A stretch of 64,000 bases of DNA, taken from contig PMFA01000006.1 in the NCBI GenBank assembly GCA_003155915.1, forward strand, positions 53,313 through 117,312, in the 5' to 3' direction. Below, one piece after another: positions 33,573-43,511 of this stretch (position 1 is its first letter; each line of letters starts with the position of its first letter). A model generated the notes under the pieces. It worked only from the letters and a program-made list of their open reading frames with translations. It was not told where the DNA came from and did not search any database. Position numbers and translations under genes: made by a program. The stretch comes from Acidimicrobiaceae bacterium. GTDB lineage: Bacteria > Actinomycetota > Acidimicrobiia > Acidimicrobiales > RAAP-2.

Positions 33573-34293
33573 TGACCGGTCCCAAGCTGAACGAACGTCC
33601 CGGCACCCGCGCCACGCTGCGCGGCTATCACATGTCCGCGAGCAAGGCTCGCGTCGTGCTGAACCTCATCCGTGGTGAGGACATCACGACCGCGCGCGAG
33701 ATCCTCGCCGGCACGACCCGCGAGGCCGCCGACGTGATCGGCAAGGTCCTCGCCTCGGCCGTCGCTAACGCCGTCACCAACGACGCGATGCAGGCCGACG
33801 AGCTCTTCGTCTCCGCCGCCTACGCCGATGAGGGCATCACGATGAAGCGCTTCACGCCGCGCGCGCGAGGACGCGCCGGCAAGATTCGCAAGCGTTCCTG
33901 TCACATCACGGTGATCGTGAGTCGCCTCGATGACGAGCGACTCGAAACCCTTCGCAACGCGCGCAGCGCCCAGGCCGCCGTGTCGCGCACGCGACGCGTC
34001 GCGTCATCGCGCAAGCGCGCCGACCAGCAAGCGAGCCTCAACAAGCGCGAGACCGCCGCCGTCAATGCGGCCGAGAACGAAGCCCTAGAAGTCGAGGCGA
34101 ACACCTACGACGTCATCGAGGACGAGGCCAACGAGACCGACGTCATGGAGTTCGACACCGTCGACACGCCGGTGGAGGACTTGGAAGAGACCAACGACGT
34201 CGAAGCCGACGAGACCCCGGTCGAAGAAATGCCGGTCGATGAAGCACCGACCGACGAGACAGATGCAGACGACACCACTGAGGAGACGAAGTA

Positions 34294-34294
<1 letters not shown>
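33572..34294 (+). CDS. rplV: 50S ribosomal protein L22 with long acidic tail
   Basis: Residues 1-112 are normal L22: [18 protein letters not shown], the extended hairpin [20 protein letters not shown] that reaches the exit tunnel, and the final rRNA-contact strand. The protein has 240 residues against 110-130 usually. A basic stretch (about 125-155) is followed by about 75 residues made mostly of Glu, Asp, Val and Thr. The reading frame and codon use continue smoothly and the stop overlaps rpsC as TAATG, so the extension is real. Confidence 0.96.
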
Positions 34295-35244
<950 letters not shown>

Positions 35245-35246
35245 CC

Positions 35247-35684
35247 ATGTTGATGCCCCGCAAGGTAAAGCACCGTAAGCAGCAGCGCGGACGTCGCGGC
35301 GGCAACGCCAAGGGCGGCGTCGAACTGAACTTCGGCGACTTCGGCATCCAGGCCCTCGAACGGGGCTGGATCACCGCTCGTCAGATCGAAGCGGCCCGTA
35401 TCGCGATGACCCGTCACGTGAAGCGTGGTGGCAAGGTCTGGATCCGCGTGTTCCCCGACAAGCCCGTCACCCAGAAGCCGGCCGAGACCCGCATGGGTTC
35501 CGGCAAGGGCAACCCCGAGTTCTGGGTCGCCGTCGTGAAGCCCGGTCGCATCATGTTCGAGCTCGGTGGCGTCGACGAGACCCTGGCGCGCGCGGCCATG
35601 GAGCGCGCCATCCAGAAGTTGCCCATCAAGGCCAAATTCGTTATTCGTCCCGGCACCCACGGGACTCCGGAAGTGAGTATCTAA
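35247..35684 (+). CDS. rplP: 50S ribosomal protein L16
   Basis: The 145-residue protein lies near the A site of the large subunit. It begins [19 protein letters not shown] (an ATG two codons later is possible) and contains [20 protein letters not shown] and [20 protein letters not shown]. The stop overlaps the rpmC start as TAATG. Length is slightly above the usual 137-140. Confidence 0.98.
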   Translation: MLMPRKVKHRKQQRGRRGGNAKGGVELNFGDFGIQALERGWITARQIEAARIAMTRHVKRGGKVWIRVFPDKPVTQKPAETRMGSGKGNPEFWVAVVKPGRIMFELGGVDETLARAAMERAIQKLPIKAKFVIRPGTHGTPEVSI

Positions 35685-35917
35685 TGGCGAAGACCCGTGA
35701 ACGAATTGCTGAGATGCGCCTGCTGGGCGACCGCGAACTGCTCGAGCGACTGGCCGAGTCGCGTCGCGAGCTCTTCAACATGCGCTTCCAGCTCGCCACC
35801 GGCCAGCTCGACAACTCGGCGCGACTCAATGAGGTGCGTCGCGACATCGCGCGACTCTCGACGTTCACGCGTGAGCGCGAGATCGCGGCCGCCGAGGCGC
35901 TAGGAAAAGGTGAGTAG
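35684..35917 (+). CDS. rpmC: 50S ribosomal protein L29
   Basis: This 77-residue two-helix protein near the tunnel exit has [20 protein letters not shown] and [20 protein letters not shown], typical of L29. The N-terminus is [11 protein letters not shown]. rpsQ begins 2 bases after the stop. Confidence 0.97.
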   Translation: MAKTRERIAEMRLLGDRELLERLAESRRELFNMRFQLATGQLDNSARLNEVRRDIARLSTFTREREIAAAEALGKGE

Positions 35918-35919
35918 TC

Positions 35920-36204
35920 ATGACTGACTCGAACGAAACAAACGAAACAACCAGGGTGAATCCCCGCAAGGTCCGTGAGGGCATTGTCGTCTCGGACAAG
36001 ATGAACTCGACGTTGGTCGTCGCGGTGAACGAGCGGGTGAGCCACCCCCGTTACGGCAAGACGGTCCAGCGCACCAAGAAGCTCTACGTCCATGACGAGA
36101 AGAACGAAGCCAAGATCGGCGACAAGGTTCGCGTCCAAGAGACCCGACCGCTGTCGAAGTTGAAGCGCTGGCGCCTCACCGAAATCGTGGAGCGTGCGCG
36201 ATGA
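35920..36204 (+). CDS. rpsQ: 30S ribosomal protein S17
   Basis: The 94-residue protein has a short Asn/Thr/Glu-rich N-terminal extension (about 1-15). The S17 OB fold follows: [39 protein letters not shown] and [17 protein letters not shown]. It is an early assembly protein of the 30S body. The stop overlaps rplN as ATGA. Confidence 0.98.
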   Translation: MTDSNETNETTRVNPRKVREGIVVSDKMNSTLVVAVNERVSHPRYGKTVQRTKKLYVHDEKNEAKIGDKVRVQETRPLSKLKRWRLTEIVERAR

Positions 36205-36569
36205 TTCAACAAGAGAGCCGACTCAAGGTCGCCGACAACAGCGGGGCCAAGGAAGTTCTGTGCATCCGCGTGCTCGGCGGCTCGCGTCGTCGCTACGCCT
36301 CGATCGGAGACGTCTTCATCGGCACCGTCAAAGAAGCGATCCCCGGCGCGGCCGTGAAGAAGGGCGACGTGGTGCGCTGTGTCGTCGTTCGCACGTCCAA
36401 GGAGAAGCGTCGTCCCGACGGTTCCTACATCAAGTTTGACGAGAACGCCGCGGTGCTGATCAACGACCAGCTGCAACCGCGCGGTACGCGCATCTTCGGA
36501 CCCGTGGGTCGCGAACTGCGTGACAAGAAGTTCATGCGCATTATTTCCCTGGCACCGGAGGTGCTGTAA
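36201..36569 (+). CDS. rplN: 50S ribosomal protein L14
   Basis: The 122-residue protein has [40 protein letters not shown] and the terminal [19 protein letters not shown], all standard L14. It forms part of an intersubunit bridge and binds the silencing factor RsfS in other bacteria. The stop overlaps the rplX start as TAATG. Confidence 0.98.
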   Translation: MIQQESRLKVADNSGAKEVLCIRVLGGSRRRYASIGDVFIGTVKEAIPGAAVKKGDVVRCVVVRTSKEKRRPDGSYIKFDENAAVLINDQLQPRGTRIFGPVGRELRDKKFMRIISLAPEVL

Positions 36570-36874
36570 TGAAGATTCGTAAAGGTGACGAAGTGTACGT
36601 TCTCGCGGGCAAGTTCCGCGGTGAGCGCGCCAACGTCGAAGAGGCGTTGCCGGGTGCCAACAAGGTGATCCTCGACGGCCTCAACATCGCCAAGCGCCAC
36701 ACCAAGCAGGCCGGCTCGACCATGCAAGCCGGCATCATCGACAAGTTGATGCCGCTCGACGCGAGCAACGTCGCGCTGTGGTGTGACGGTCACAAGGGGC
36801 CGGCCAAGGTCGGCTACAAGACCGAAGACGGCGTGAAGCACCGGATCTGTCGCAAATGTGGAGAGGCACTATGA
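36569..36874 (+). CDS. rplX: 50S ribosomal protein L24, zinc-ribbon-like form
   Basis: The 101-residue protein starts with a KOW motif ([18 protein letters not shown]) and is an early 50S assembly protein. Its C-terminal half has potential metal ligands Cys72, His75, Cys94 and Cys97 (CDGH and CRKC). Thermophile-type L24 proteins usually show four Cys here, so this looks like a C-x2-H/C-x2-C variant. The stop overlaps rplE as ATGA. Confidence 0.96.
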   Translation: MKIRKGDEVYVLAGKFRGERANVEEALPGANKVILDGLNIAKRHTKQAGSTMQAGIIDKLMPLDASNVALWCDGHKGPAKVGYKTEDGVKHRICRKCGEAL

Positions 36875-37434
36875 CCACCGCTACCCGTCCGCGTCTCAAG
36901 GTGCGCTTCGACGAAGAGATTCGTCAATCGCTCAAAGAGGAGCTGGGCCTCGACAACATCATGCAGGTCCCGCGCCTCACGAAGATCGTCCTCAACTCCG
37001 GGGTCGGTCGCGCCACCCAGCAGGCGTCACTGCTCGAGGGCGCCCAGCGCGACCTCGAACTGATCACCGGTCAAAAGCCGGTCGTGACACGCGCGAAGAA
37101 GTCGATCGCGAGCTTTAAGCTCCGCGAGGAGCAGCCCATCGGGGTGAAGGTGACCCTGCGCGGGGACCGCGCCTGGGAGTTCTTCGACCGACTGCTCAGC
37201 CTCGCAATCCCGCGTATCCGCGACTTCCGTGGCCTGTCGCCGAAATCCTTCGACGGACACGGCAACTACACGTTCGGCATCAATGACCAGTTGATCTTCC
37301 CCGAGGTCGACTATGACAAGATCGACGCGCCGCGTGGTTTCGACATCACGATCGTCACCACGGCCGCGAACGACGAGCAGGGCCGCGCGTTTTTGCGCGC
37401 GTACGGCTTCCCCTTCAAGCAGGAGAACAAGTAA
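36871..37434 (+). CDS. rplE: 50S ribosomal protein L5
   Basis: This 187-residue protein binds 5S rRNA and contacts the P-site tRNA. Conserved segments are [38 protein letters not shown] and the terminal region [20 protein letters not shown]. The ATG at 36871 is chosen because it has GGAGAGG upstream and overlaps the rplX stop (ATGA). rpsN follows after 2 bases. Confidence 0.97.
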   Translation: MTTATRPRLKVRFDEEIRQSLKEELGLDNIMQVPRLTKIVLNSGVGRATQQASLLEGAQRDLELITGQKPVVTRAKKSIASFKLREEQPIGVKVTLRGDRAWEFFDRLLSLAIPRIRDFRGLSPKSFDGHGNYTFGINDQLIFPEVDYDKIDAPRGFDITIVTTAANDEQGRAFLRAYGFPFKQENK

Positions 37435-37436
37435 AT

Positions 37437-37622
37437 ATGGCGAAGAAAGCTCTTCGAATCAAGCAGAAGCAGACCCCGAAGTTCTCAACGCGTGCCTACA
37501 CGCGCTGCGAGCGATGTGGTCGGCCGCGCTCGGTGTACCGCAAGTTCGGCCTGTGCCGTATCTGCTTGCGTCAGATGGTGCACGCCGGCGAGATTCCCGG
37601 CGTGACTAAGGCGAGTTGGTAG
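37437..37622 (+). CDS. rpsN: 30S ribosomal protein S14, zinc-binding (type Z)
   Basis: The 61-residue protein is the short zinc form of S14, with four ligands Cys24, Cys27, Cys40 and Cys43 (CERC and CRIC), followed by [18 protein letters not shown]. It sits in the 30S head near S3 and S10. The zinc site is intact, unlike in L33 and L24 of this genome. rpsH follows after 7 bases. Confidence 0.98.
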   Translation: MAKKALRIKQKQTPKFSTRAYTRCERCGRPRSVYRKFGLCRICLRQMVHAGEIPGVTKASW

Positions 37623-37629
37623 GTAGATC

Positions 37630-38034
37630 ATGACAATGACCGACCCCATCGCCGACATGCTCACGCGGATTCGCAACGCCAATTCCGCGATGTTCGACAC
37701 CGTGAAGATGCCCAGTTCGAAGTTGAAGGAGAACCTGGCGAAGGTGCTCGAGCGCGAGGGCTTCATCGCCGGCTTCACCGTCTCCAAGGTCGACGGCAAG
37801 CCCGGCAACCAACTCGAGATCGCGCTCAAGTACTCCGAGGACCGCAAGAAGACGATCATCGGCATCAAGCGCGTCTCCAAGCCCGGACTTCGCATCTACA
37901 AGAAGTCCGACCAGATGCCCAAGGTCCTCGGCGGCGTCGGCGTGGCCGTCGTCTCGACGAGCCACGGCCTGATGACCGACCGCGAAGCCCGCAAGGCCAA
38001 GCTCGGTGGCGAGGTGCTCTGTTATGTCTGGTAA
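37630..38034 (+). CDS. rpsH: 30S ribosomal protein S8
   Basis: The 134-residue protein starts [20 protein letters not shown] and contains [20 protein letters not shown] and the conserved [20 protein letters not shown] end. S8 binds 16S rRNA helix 21 and in Escherichia coli represses the spc operon. An ATG two codons in is an alternative start. rplF follows after 24 bases. Confidence 0.98.
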   Translation: MTMTDPIADMLTRIRNANSAMFDTVKMPSSKLKENLAKVLEREGFIAGFTVSKVDGKPGNQLEIALKYSEDRKKTIIGIKRVSKPGLRIYKKSDQMPKVLGGVGVAVVSTSHGLMTDREARKAKLGGEVLCYVW

Positions 38035-38058
38035 TCCCCGCACTTCGGAGGTCCGCTG

Positions 38059-38598
38059 ATGTCAAGAATCGGCACTAATCCCATCACCGTGCCCGCCTCG
38101 GTCTCGATCACCGTGGACGCCGGCGTAGCGACCGTGAAGGGACCGAACGGCACGATGAGCCGCGTCATCCCCGACGGCATCACGCTCGAGCAGTCCGGCG
38201 ACGTGCTGACGGTCTCGCGCGTCAACGATGAGACGCAGTACCGCTCGCTGCACGGACTGACGCGCACGCTGATCGCCAACATGGTGGTCGGCGTGACCGA
38301 CGGCTGGTCCAAGGAGCTCGAGATCATCGGCGTCGGCTACCGCGCCGCCAACGGGGGACCGGGCGTGCTCGACCTCGCGCTGGGCTTCTCGCACCCCGTC
38401 AAGTTCAACGCGCCCGACGGGATCACCTTCGAGGTGCCGGTGCCGACTCGCGTCATCGTGAAGGGCGCCGACAAGGAGGTCGTCGGTCAAGTGGCCGCGT
38501 CCATCCGCAAGATCCGTAAGCCCGAGCCCTACAAGGGCAAGGGCGTTCGCTACCTCGGAGAACGAGTAGTGCGCAAGGCTGGAAAGGCTGCGAAGTAA
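38059..38598 (+). CDS. rplF: 50S ribosomal protein L6
   Basis: The 179-residue protein begins [20 protein letters not shown] and ends [20 protein letters not shown], as L6 does. It has two similar domains and lies at the factor-binding site near the sarcin-ricin loop. CGGAGG precedes the ATG. The stop overlaps the rplR start (TAATG). Confidence 0.98.
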   Translation: MSRIGTNPITVPASVSITVDAGVATVKGPNGTMSRVIPDGITLEQSGDVLTVSRVNDETQYRSLHGLTRTLIANMVVGVTDGWSKELEIIGVGYRAANGGPGVLDLALGFSHPVKFNAPDGITFEVPVPTRVIVKGADKEVVGQVAASIRKIRKPEPYKGKGVRYLGERVVRKAGKAAK

Positions 38599-38954
38599 TG
38601 GCACGAACCACACTGGAGTTACGCAAGCGCCGTCACGCGCGCATCCGCCGTCGCCTCTCGGGCACGGCTGAGCGCCCGCGCGTCGCCGTCTCGCGTACCA
38701 ACAAGCACATCTCGGCCCAGATCATCGATGACGTGGCCGGGCGCACCCTGGCCTCAGCCTCGTCGGTCGAGGCCGATCTCAAGAAGAGCAGCGGTGGCAA
38801 CGTCGCCGGTGCCAAGGCCGTCGCCGAACTGCTCGCCACGCGCGCCAAAGAGGCCCACATCACCGCCGTCGTCTTCGACCGTGGCGGATTCGATTATCAC
38901 GGCCGGGTCGCGGCGTTCGCCGACACCCTTCGCGCCGCCGGACTGGAGTTTTAA
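38598..38954 (+). CDS. rplR: 50S ribosomal protein L18
   Basis: The 118-residue protein is a 5S rRNA-binding protein of the central protuberance. Diagnostic segments are [20 protein letters not shown] and the C-terminal [20 protein letters not shown]. Length is normal. The stop overlaps the rpsE start (TAATG). Confidence 0.98.
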   Translation: MARTTLELRKRRHARIRRRLSGTAERPRVAVSRTNKHISAQIIDDVAGRTLASASSVEADLKKSSGGNVAGAKAVAELLATRAKEAHITAVVFDRGGFDYHGRVAAFADTLRAAGLEF

Positions 38955-39508
38955 TGGCTGATCTCGAACAGTACGAAGAGCGCACCATCAAGGTGAATCG
39001 CGTCTCGAAGGTCGTGAAGGGCGGACGTCGGTTCTCCTTCACTGCCCTGATGGTGATCGGCGACGGCAACGGCCGCGTCGGTCTCGGTTACGGCAAGGCC
39101 AAAGAGGCTGGCCTCGCGGTGCAAAAGGGCATCGAAGAGGCTCGCAAGAACCTCTTCGACGTGCCCCTCGCGGGCACGACGATCGTCTACCCGGTCCTCG
39201 GCGCTTCGGGCGCCGGACGCGTGTTGATGAAGCCGGCCGCTCCCGGTACCGGCGTCATCGCCGGTGGCGCGGCGCGCGCGATCCTCGAGATGGCCGGCGT
39301 GAAGGACATCATCGCCAAGTCACTCGGATCCTCCAACGGCATCAACGTGGCCCACGCCACGATCGAGGGCCTCAAGCAACTGCGTCGCCCCGAGGAGATC
39401 GCCGCTTCGCGCGACAAGCCGGCCGACCACGTCATCCCCTCGGGGACGTTGCGCGCGTACCGCGAACGTCAGCGCGAAGGTGACCTGTTCAAGGTAACGG
39501 AGGGCTGA
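38954..39508 (+). CDS. rpsE: 30S ribosomal protein S5
   Basis: The 184-residue protein has the double-stranded-RNA-binding-like domain ([20 protein letters not shown]) and the C-terminal domain ([20 protein letters not shown]). It takes part in the mRNA entry tunnel and in decoding accuracy. One base separates its stop from the rpmD start. Confidence 0.98.
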   Translation: MADLEQYEERTIKVNRVSKVVKGGRRFSFTALMVIGDGNGRVGLGYGKAKEAGLAVQKGIEEARKNLFDVPLAGTTIVYPVLGASGAGRVLMKPAAPGTGVIAGGAARAILEMAGVKDIIAKSLGSSNGINVAHATIEGLKQLRRPEEIAASRDKPADHVIPSGTLRAYRERQREGDLFKVTEG

Positions 39509-39509
39509 G

Positions 39510-39692
39510 ATGCAGTTGAAAGTCACCCAAATTCGCTCCGGCATCGCCACCAAGCCCAAGCACCGCGGAACCCTGCGCGCGCTCGGACTTCGCGGCATCG
39601 GCCAAACCAACGTGCTGCCTGATCGTCCCGAGATCCACGGGATGATCGCTCGAGTGCCGCACCTCGTGAAAGTAGAAGAGGTCAACGAATGA
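39510..39692 (+). CDS. rpmD: 50S ribosomal protein L30
   Basis: The 60-residue protein has LKVTQIRSGIATKPKHRGTL followed by LRALGLRGIGQTNVLPD, a complete bacterial L30. It is one of the less conserved large-subunit proteins; here it keeps its normal place between rpsE and rplO. The stop overlaps rplO as ATGA. Confidence 0.97.
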   Translation: MQLKVTQIRSGIATKPKHRGTLRALGLRGIGQTNVLPDRPEIHGMIARVPHLVKVEEVNE

Positions 39693-40174
39693 AGTTGCAC
39701 GATCTCAAATCACCCGAAGGCTCGATCAAGCGCAAGAAGATCGTCGGTCGTGGTATCGGTGGCCGCGGCGGCAAGACGGCCGGACGTGGCACCAAGGGTC
39801 AGAAGGCCCGTCGCCAGATCCCAGCCGGCTTCGAGGGCGGCCAGTTGCCGCTCCTCCAGCGCATCCCCAAGTTGAAGGGCTTCACCAACCCGTTCCGCGT
39901 CGAGTACACCCCGGTGAACCTCGACGCCCTCGCGGCGCTGGGTGTTACCGACATCACGCTCGACGTGCTCGTCGAGCGCGGGCTCGCGCGAAAGAAGGAC
40001 TTCGTGAAGGTCCTCGGTCGCGGAGAGCTCACGACGACGTTGAACGTATCGGCGCACCGTTTCTCGGCGTCGGCCAAGGCCGCCATCGAGGCCGCGGGTG
40101 GTACGACGAGCGAAGTGGCGCTGCCCTTCGCCGTTCGTCCTCCGGCATCGGGCAACCAACACCAGAACCGCTAG
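39689..40174 (+). CDS. rplO: 50S ribosomal protein L15
   Basis: The 161-residue protein has a Gly/Lys/Arg-rich N-terminus (VGRGIGGRGGKTAGRGTKGQ), EGGQLPLLQRIPKLKGFTN and the C-terminal domain around FSASAKAAIEAAGG. It is about 15 residues longer than usual, with a short polar end. The stop codon TAG doubles as the first bases of the putative secY -10 element. Confidence 0.97.
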   Translation: MKLHDLKSPEGSIKRKKIVGRGIGGRGGKTAGRGTKGQKARRQIPAGFEGGQLPLLQRIPKLKGFTNPFRVEYTPVNLDALAALGVTDITLDVLVERGLARKKDFVKVLGRGELTTTLNVSAHRFSASAKAAIEAAGGTTSEVALPFAVRPPASGNQHQNR

Positions 40175-40177
40175 GGT
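40172..40177 (+). promoter_or_regulatory. Probable -10 element (leaderless) of secY-adk-map
   Basis: TAGGGT, starting in the rplO stop codon, lies 6 nt before the secY GTG at 40184. No Shine-Dalgarno sequence precedes secY, in contrast to the upstream ribosomal genes. Confidence 0.42.
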
Positions 40178-40183
40178 CCAACA

Positions 40184-41473
40184 GTGCTTCGCCGACTCGG
40201 GAACATCTTTCGCGTACCGGACCTTCGCAACAAGGTTTTGTTCACGATCGGCATCATCTGCCTGTATCAGGCCGGCGCCAACATCCCGATCCCCGGCGTG
40301 AGCTGGAGCCAAGTCCAGGACCTGCAGGCGAAGGCCGGCGCCAGCGGCGTGCTCGGTTTCTTGAACCTCTTCTCCGGTGGCGCCCTGACCCGACTCGCGG
40401 TCTTCGGCCTCGGCGTCATGCCCTACATCACGAGCTCCATCGTGATCCAGTTGCTGACGACCGTCATCCCCAAGCTCACGCAGTGGCGCGACCAGGGGGC
40501 CGTCGGTCAAAAAAAGATCACCCAGACGACGCGCTACTTGACCATCGGTCTGGCGTTGCTCCAGTCGACCGGCCTGATCTACGCGTTCCACGGTCACGAC
40601 CAGGCCCTGCTCGGCTTCAACATCGACCTCATCCCCAAGTTCAACCTCTCGCTCGGTCTCTTCATGGTCGCGATCATGACCGCGGGCACGGCCTTCGTCA
40701 TGTGGCTCGCCGAACTCATCACCCAGCGCGGCATCGGCCAGGGCATGAGCCTCTTGATCTTCGCCAACGTCGTCGCGGGCATTCCCTCCGGCGGTCACGC
40801 GGTCCTCGACGAGGGTGGCCCGGTGAAGTTCGTGGTGCTCCTCCTCGTCTCGATCGCGTTGTTGGTCCTGATCGTCTTCATGGATAACGGACAACGGCGC
40901 ATCCCGGTCACCTTCGCCCGACGAGTCGTCGGTCGAAAGGAGATGGGCGGCAACTCGACCTACATCCCGTTGAAGGTCAACCAGTCCGGGGTTATCCCGA
41001 TCATCTTCGCCTCCTCGGTGCTCTACATCCCGATTCTGCTGAGCAACATCGTGCCGTGGGCGAGCTTCACGAACTTCGTGAACTCCTCCTTGCACCCGAC
41101 GAGCTTCTTCTACATCATCTCGGACTTCGTCTTGATCGTGGCCTTCACCTTCTTCTACGTCTACATCGCCTTCGAGCCGCACCAGCAGGCCGAGATGCTG
41201 CGCCAGCAGGGTGGCTTCGTGCCGGGAATCCGACCGGGCATGCCGACCGAGAAGTACTTCGCCAAGATGCTCTCGCGTATCACCGTCGTGGGAGCCTTCT
41301 TCTTGGCTTCGGTCGCCGTGGTGCCGAGCATCCTCATGGCCCTGTGGAACATCAACCGCTTCCCGTACTACGGCACGACGCTGTTGATCGCCGTGGGTGT
41401 GGCGCTGGAAACGATGCGCCAGATCGACAGTCAACTCATGATGCGTAACTACGAAGGCTTCTTGAAGCGGTAG
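40184..41473 (+). CDS. secY: Preprotein translocase subunit SecY
   Basis: The 429-residue protein has ten transmembrane helices and forms the Sec channel. Conserved stretches are GANIPIPGV in the first loop (plug region), FSGGALTRLAVFGLGVMPYI, ITQRGIGQGMSLLIF and the C-terminal RQQGGFVPGIRPGMPTEKY cytoplasmic loop that contacts SecA and ribosomes. The start is GTG at 40184. adk follows after 2 bases. Confidence 0.97.
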   Translation: MLRRLGNIFRVPDLRNKVLFTIGIICLYQAGANIPIPGVSWSQVQDLQAKAGASGVLGFLNLFSGGALTRLAVFGLGVMPYITSSIVIQLLTTVIPKLTQWRDQGAVGQKKITQTTRYLTIGLALLQSTGLIYAFHGHDQALLGFNIDLIPKFNLSLGLFMVAIMTAGTAFVMWLAELITQRGIGQGMSLLIFANVVAGIPSGGHAVLDEGGPVKFVVLLLVSIALLVLIVFMDNGQRRIPVTFARRVVGRKEMGGNSTYIPLKVNQSGVIPIIFASSVLYIPILLSNIVPWASFTNFVNSSLHPTSFFYIISDFVLIVAFTFFYVYIAFEPHQQAEMLRQQGGFVPGIRPGMPTEKYFAKMLSRITVVGAFFLASVAVVPSILMALWNINRFPYYGTTLLIAVGVALETMRQIDSQLMMRNYEGFLKR

Positions 41474-41475
41474 CC

Positions 41476-42135
41476 ATGACGTCACGTCTTAATCTGATTG
41501 TCCTAGGAAAACAGGGCGCGGGTAAGGGGACACAGTCCGCCGTGCTCTGCGAGAAGTACGCCATCCCGCACGTCTCGACCGGTGACATCTTGCGCAACGC
41601 GGTGAAGGCCGGCAGCGAACTCGGCAAGAAGGTCGCCTCGATCCTCGAGGCCGGCGACCTCGTCTCGGACGACATCGTCAATCAGCTCGTGGAAGAACGC
41701 TTCAAAGAGGCCGACGCGCAGCGCGGCGTGTTGCTCGACGGCTTTCCGCGCACGATCGGCCAAGCCGAGGCGCTCGAAGCCATGCTCGGCGACGACGGCA
41801 TCAAGCTCTGCATCAACCTGGACGTGCCGATCGAACTCGTCACCCAGCGGCTCTCGTCGCGGCGAGTCTGTCAGGAGTGCGGCACGACCTATCGCGACAG
41901 TGACGTCGAAGCGATCTCGGGCACGTGCTCGAACTGCGGCGGTGACGTCATCCAACGAACCGACGACTACCCCGAGGCGATCCGCACCCGACTGATGAAC
42001 TACGAACGTGACACCGAGCCGCTCCTCTCGTTCTACGGTTCGCGCGGCCTCTTAGTCAGCGTCAACGGTGACCAGAGCCCCGCGGACGTGACCGACGAGA
42101 TCATGAAGGTGGTCCACGAACGGGGTCTCGCGTGA
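41476..42135 (+). CDS. adk: Adenylate kinase
   Basis: The 219-residue long-type enzyme interconverts ATP, AMP and ADP. The P-loop reads VLGKQGAGKGTQS, followed by STGDILRNAV and DGFPRTIGQAEAL for AMP binding. The LID domain keeps a structural zinc site: CQECG and CSNCG. The reading frame ends in TGA overlapping the map start as GTGA. Confidence 0.97.
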   Translation: MTSRLNLIVLGKQGAGKGTQSAVLCEKYAIPHVSTGDILRNAVKAGSELGKKVASILEAGDLVSDDIVNQLVEERFKEADAQRGVLLDGFPRTIGQAEALEAMLGDDGIKLCINLDVPIELVTQRLSSRRVCQECGTTYRDSDVEAISGTCSNCGGDVIQRTDDYPEAIRTRLMNYERDTEPLLSFYGSRGLLVSVNGDQSPADVTDEIMKVVHERGLA

Positions 42136-42869
42136 GACGTTCGGCCGATGAACTGAACAAGATGCGCAAGGCCGGCAAGGTCGTGGCCGAGATGCACGAA
42201 GCGACGCGCGCCGCGATACGACCGGGCGTGACGACGATGCAGCTCAACGAGATAGCGGCCGAGGTCATCGCCAAGCGAGGGGCCCGGTCGAACTTTCTGA
42301 ACTACCACGGCTTCCCGGCCGTGATCTGCACGAGTCCCAACGACATGATCGTGCACGGCATCCCCGGCAACATCACGCTGCACGAGGGTGACATCATCTC
42401 GGTGGACTGCGGGGCGATCATCGAGGGCTACCACGGCGACGCCGCCTACACCGCGGGGGTCGGCGACATCAGCGACGAAGCGAAGCGACTCATCGAAGTG
42501 ACCGAGCGCTCGCTGTGGGCCGGCATCGACCAACTGACCAAGGGCAACCGGCTCAACGAAGTCGGGCGGGCCGTGCAGAAGGTGGCCGAGGCCGCCGGCT
42601 ACTCCGTCGTTCGCGAGTACGTCGGACACGCCATCGGGACCGAGATGCACGAGAGTCCGCAGGTGCCGAACTACTGGCCGGGCACGCCCGGGCCCACCTT
42701 GAAAGAGGGCATGGTCTTCGCGATCGAGCCGATGGTGAACGTCGGCGGTTACGAGACCTACGTGCTGGACGACGGTTGGGGCGTGATGACCCAAGACGGG
42801 AAACTCTCGGCGCACTTCGAACACACGATCGCGGTGACCGACGACGGACCGGAAGTCTTCACCGCCTAG
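42132..42869 (+). CDS. map: Methionine aminopeptidase, type I
   Basis: The 245-residue enzyme removes the initiator methionine. Metal ligands of the pita-bread fold are visible in order: VDCGAIIEGYHGDAAYTAGV (two Asp), EYVGHAIGTEMHESPQVPNY (His), AIEPMVNVG (Glu) and HFEHTIAVTDDG (Glu region). The substrate His lies in NYHGFPAVIC. The GTG at 42132 overlaps the adk stop. The stop shares CTAG with the convergent response-regulator gene. Confidence 0.96.
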   Translation: MRRSADELNKMRKAGKVVAEMHEATRAAIRPGVTTMQLNEIAAEVIAKRGARSNFLNYHGFPAVICTSPNDMIVHGIPGNITLHEGDIISVDCGAIIEGYHGDAAYTAGVGDISDEAKRLIEVTERSLWAGIDQLTKGNRLNEVGRAVQKVAEAAGYSVVREYVGHAIGTEMHESPQVPNYWPGTPGPTLKEGMVFAIEPMVNVGGYETYVLDDGWGVMTQDGKLSAHFEHTIAVTDDGPEVFTA

Positions 42870-43510
42870 TCCTTCGGGTTGGTGCGGTCCTGTTGGCGTT
42901 GGGCGAAGAGCGCGGCCTCGGTGCGACGCTGGAAACCGAGTTTGGCGAGCAGGTTGGACACGTAATTCTTCACGGTTTTCTCGGCGAGGAACATCACGTC
43001 GGCGATCTCACGATTGCTGAGGCCCTCGCTCAACAGGTCCAGTATCCGGTGCTCTTGCGGACTGAGGCTCTCCAGTCGGATCTCTTCGGTGATCTGACGA
43101 AGGAGTCGTTCCTTGGCGCGCGCGATCTGTTCGGGCGTGAGGAGCATCTCACCGTTGGCGACGCGCCGAATCGAGGTGATCAACTCGTCGCCACGGACGT
43201 TCTTCAAGACGTAGCCGCGCGCCCCGGCAAGGAACGACGCGTTGAGCGCCTCGTTGTCCGCGAACGAGGTCAGCATCAGGCATCCGAGATCGGGGCGCAC
43301 CGCGCGCAACTGTCGACAGAGGTCGACGCCGCTGCCGTCGGGCAGGCGCACGTCGAGCACCGCGACGTCGATGTCGGTGAGGTCGAGCACGAGCGCTTCG
43401 TCGAGCGAACCGGCCTGGGCCACGACCTCGAGGTCCCCTTCGGCATCGAACAACTCGCGAAGTCCCCGACGTACGATCTCGTGATCGTCAACGAGCAGAA
43501 GGCGAATCAT
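42866..43510 (-). CDS. NarL/DevR-family response regulator
   Basis: The 214-residue protein has a receiver domain (MIRLLLVDDHEIVRRG, phospho-acceptor Asp53 in VLDVRLPDGSG, Lys in GYVLKNVRGDEL). A C-terminal LuxR-type helix-turn-helix follows (LSPQEHRILDLLSEGLSNRE, then EKTVKNYVSNLLAKLGFQRR). The order and sequence resemble DevR/DosR of mycobacteria. The ATG at 43510 starts 1 base after the kinase stop, so the pair is translationally coupled. An upstream extension of the frame is only antisense to the kinase. Confidence 0.92.
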   Translation of the reverse strand: MIRLLLVDDHEIVRRGLRELFDAEGDLEVVAQAGSLDEALVLDLTDIDVAVLDVRLPDGSGVDLCRQLRAVRPDLGCLMLTSFADNEALNASFLAGARGYVLKNVRGDELITSIRRVANGEMLLTPEQIARAKERLLRQITEEIRLESLSPQEHRILDLLSEGLSNREIADVMFLAEKTVKNYVSNLLAKLGFQRRTEAALFAQRQQDRTNPKD

Positions 43511-43511
43511 C

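Noticed and set aside
39710-41485. 591-codon open frame on the minus strand opposite rplO-secY
   Set aside because: It is the antisense of two certain genes, with a composition dominated by Asp/Glu/His/Arg that results from reading GC-rich codons backwards.
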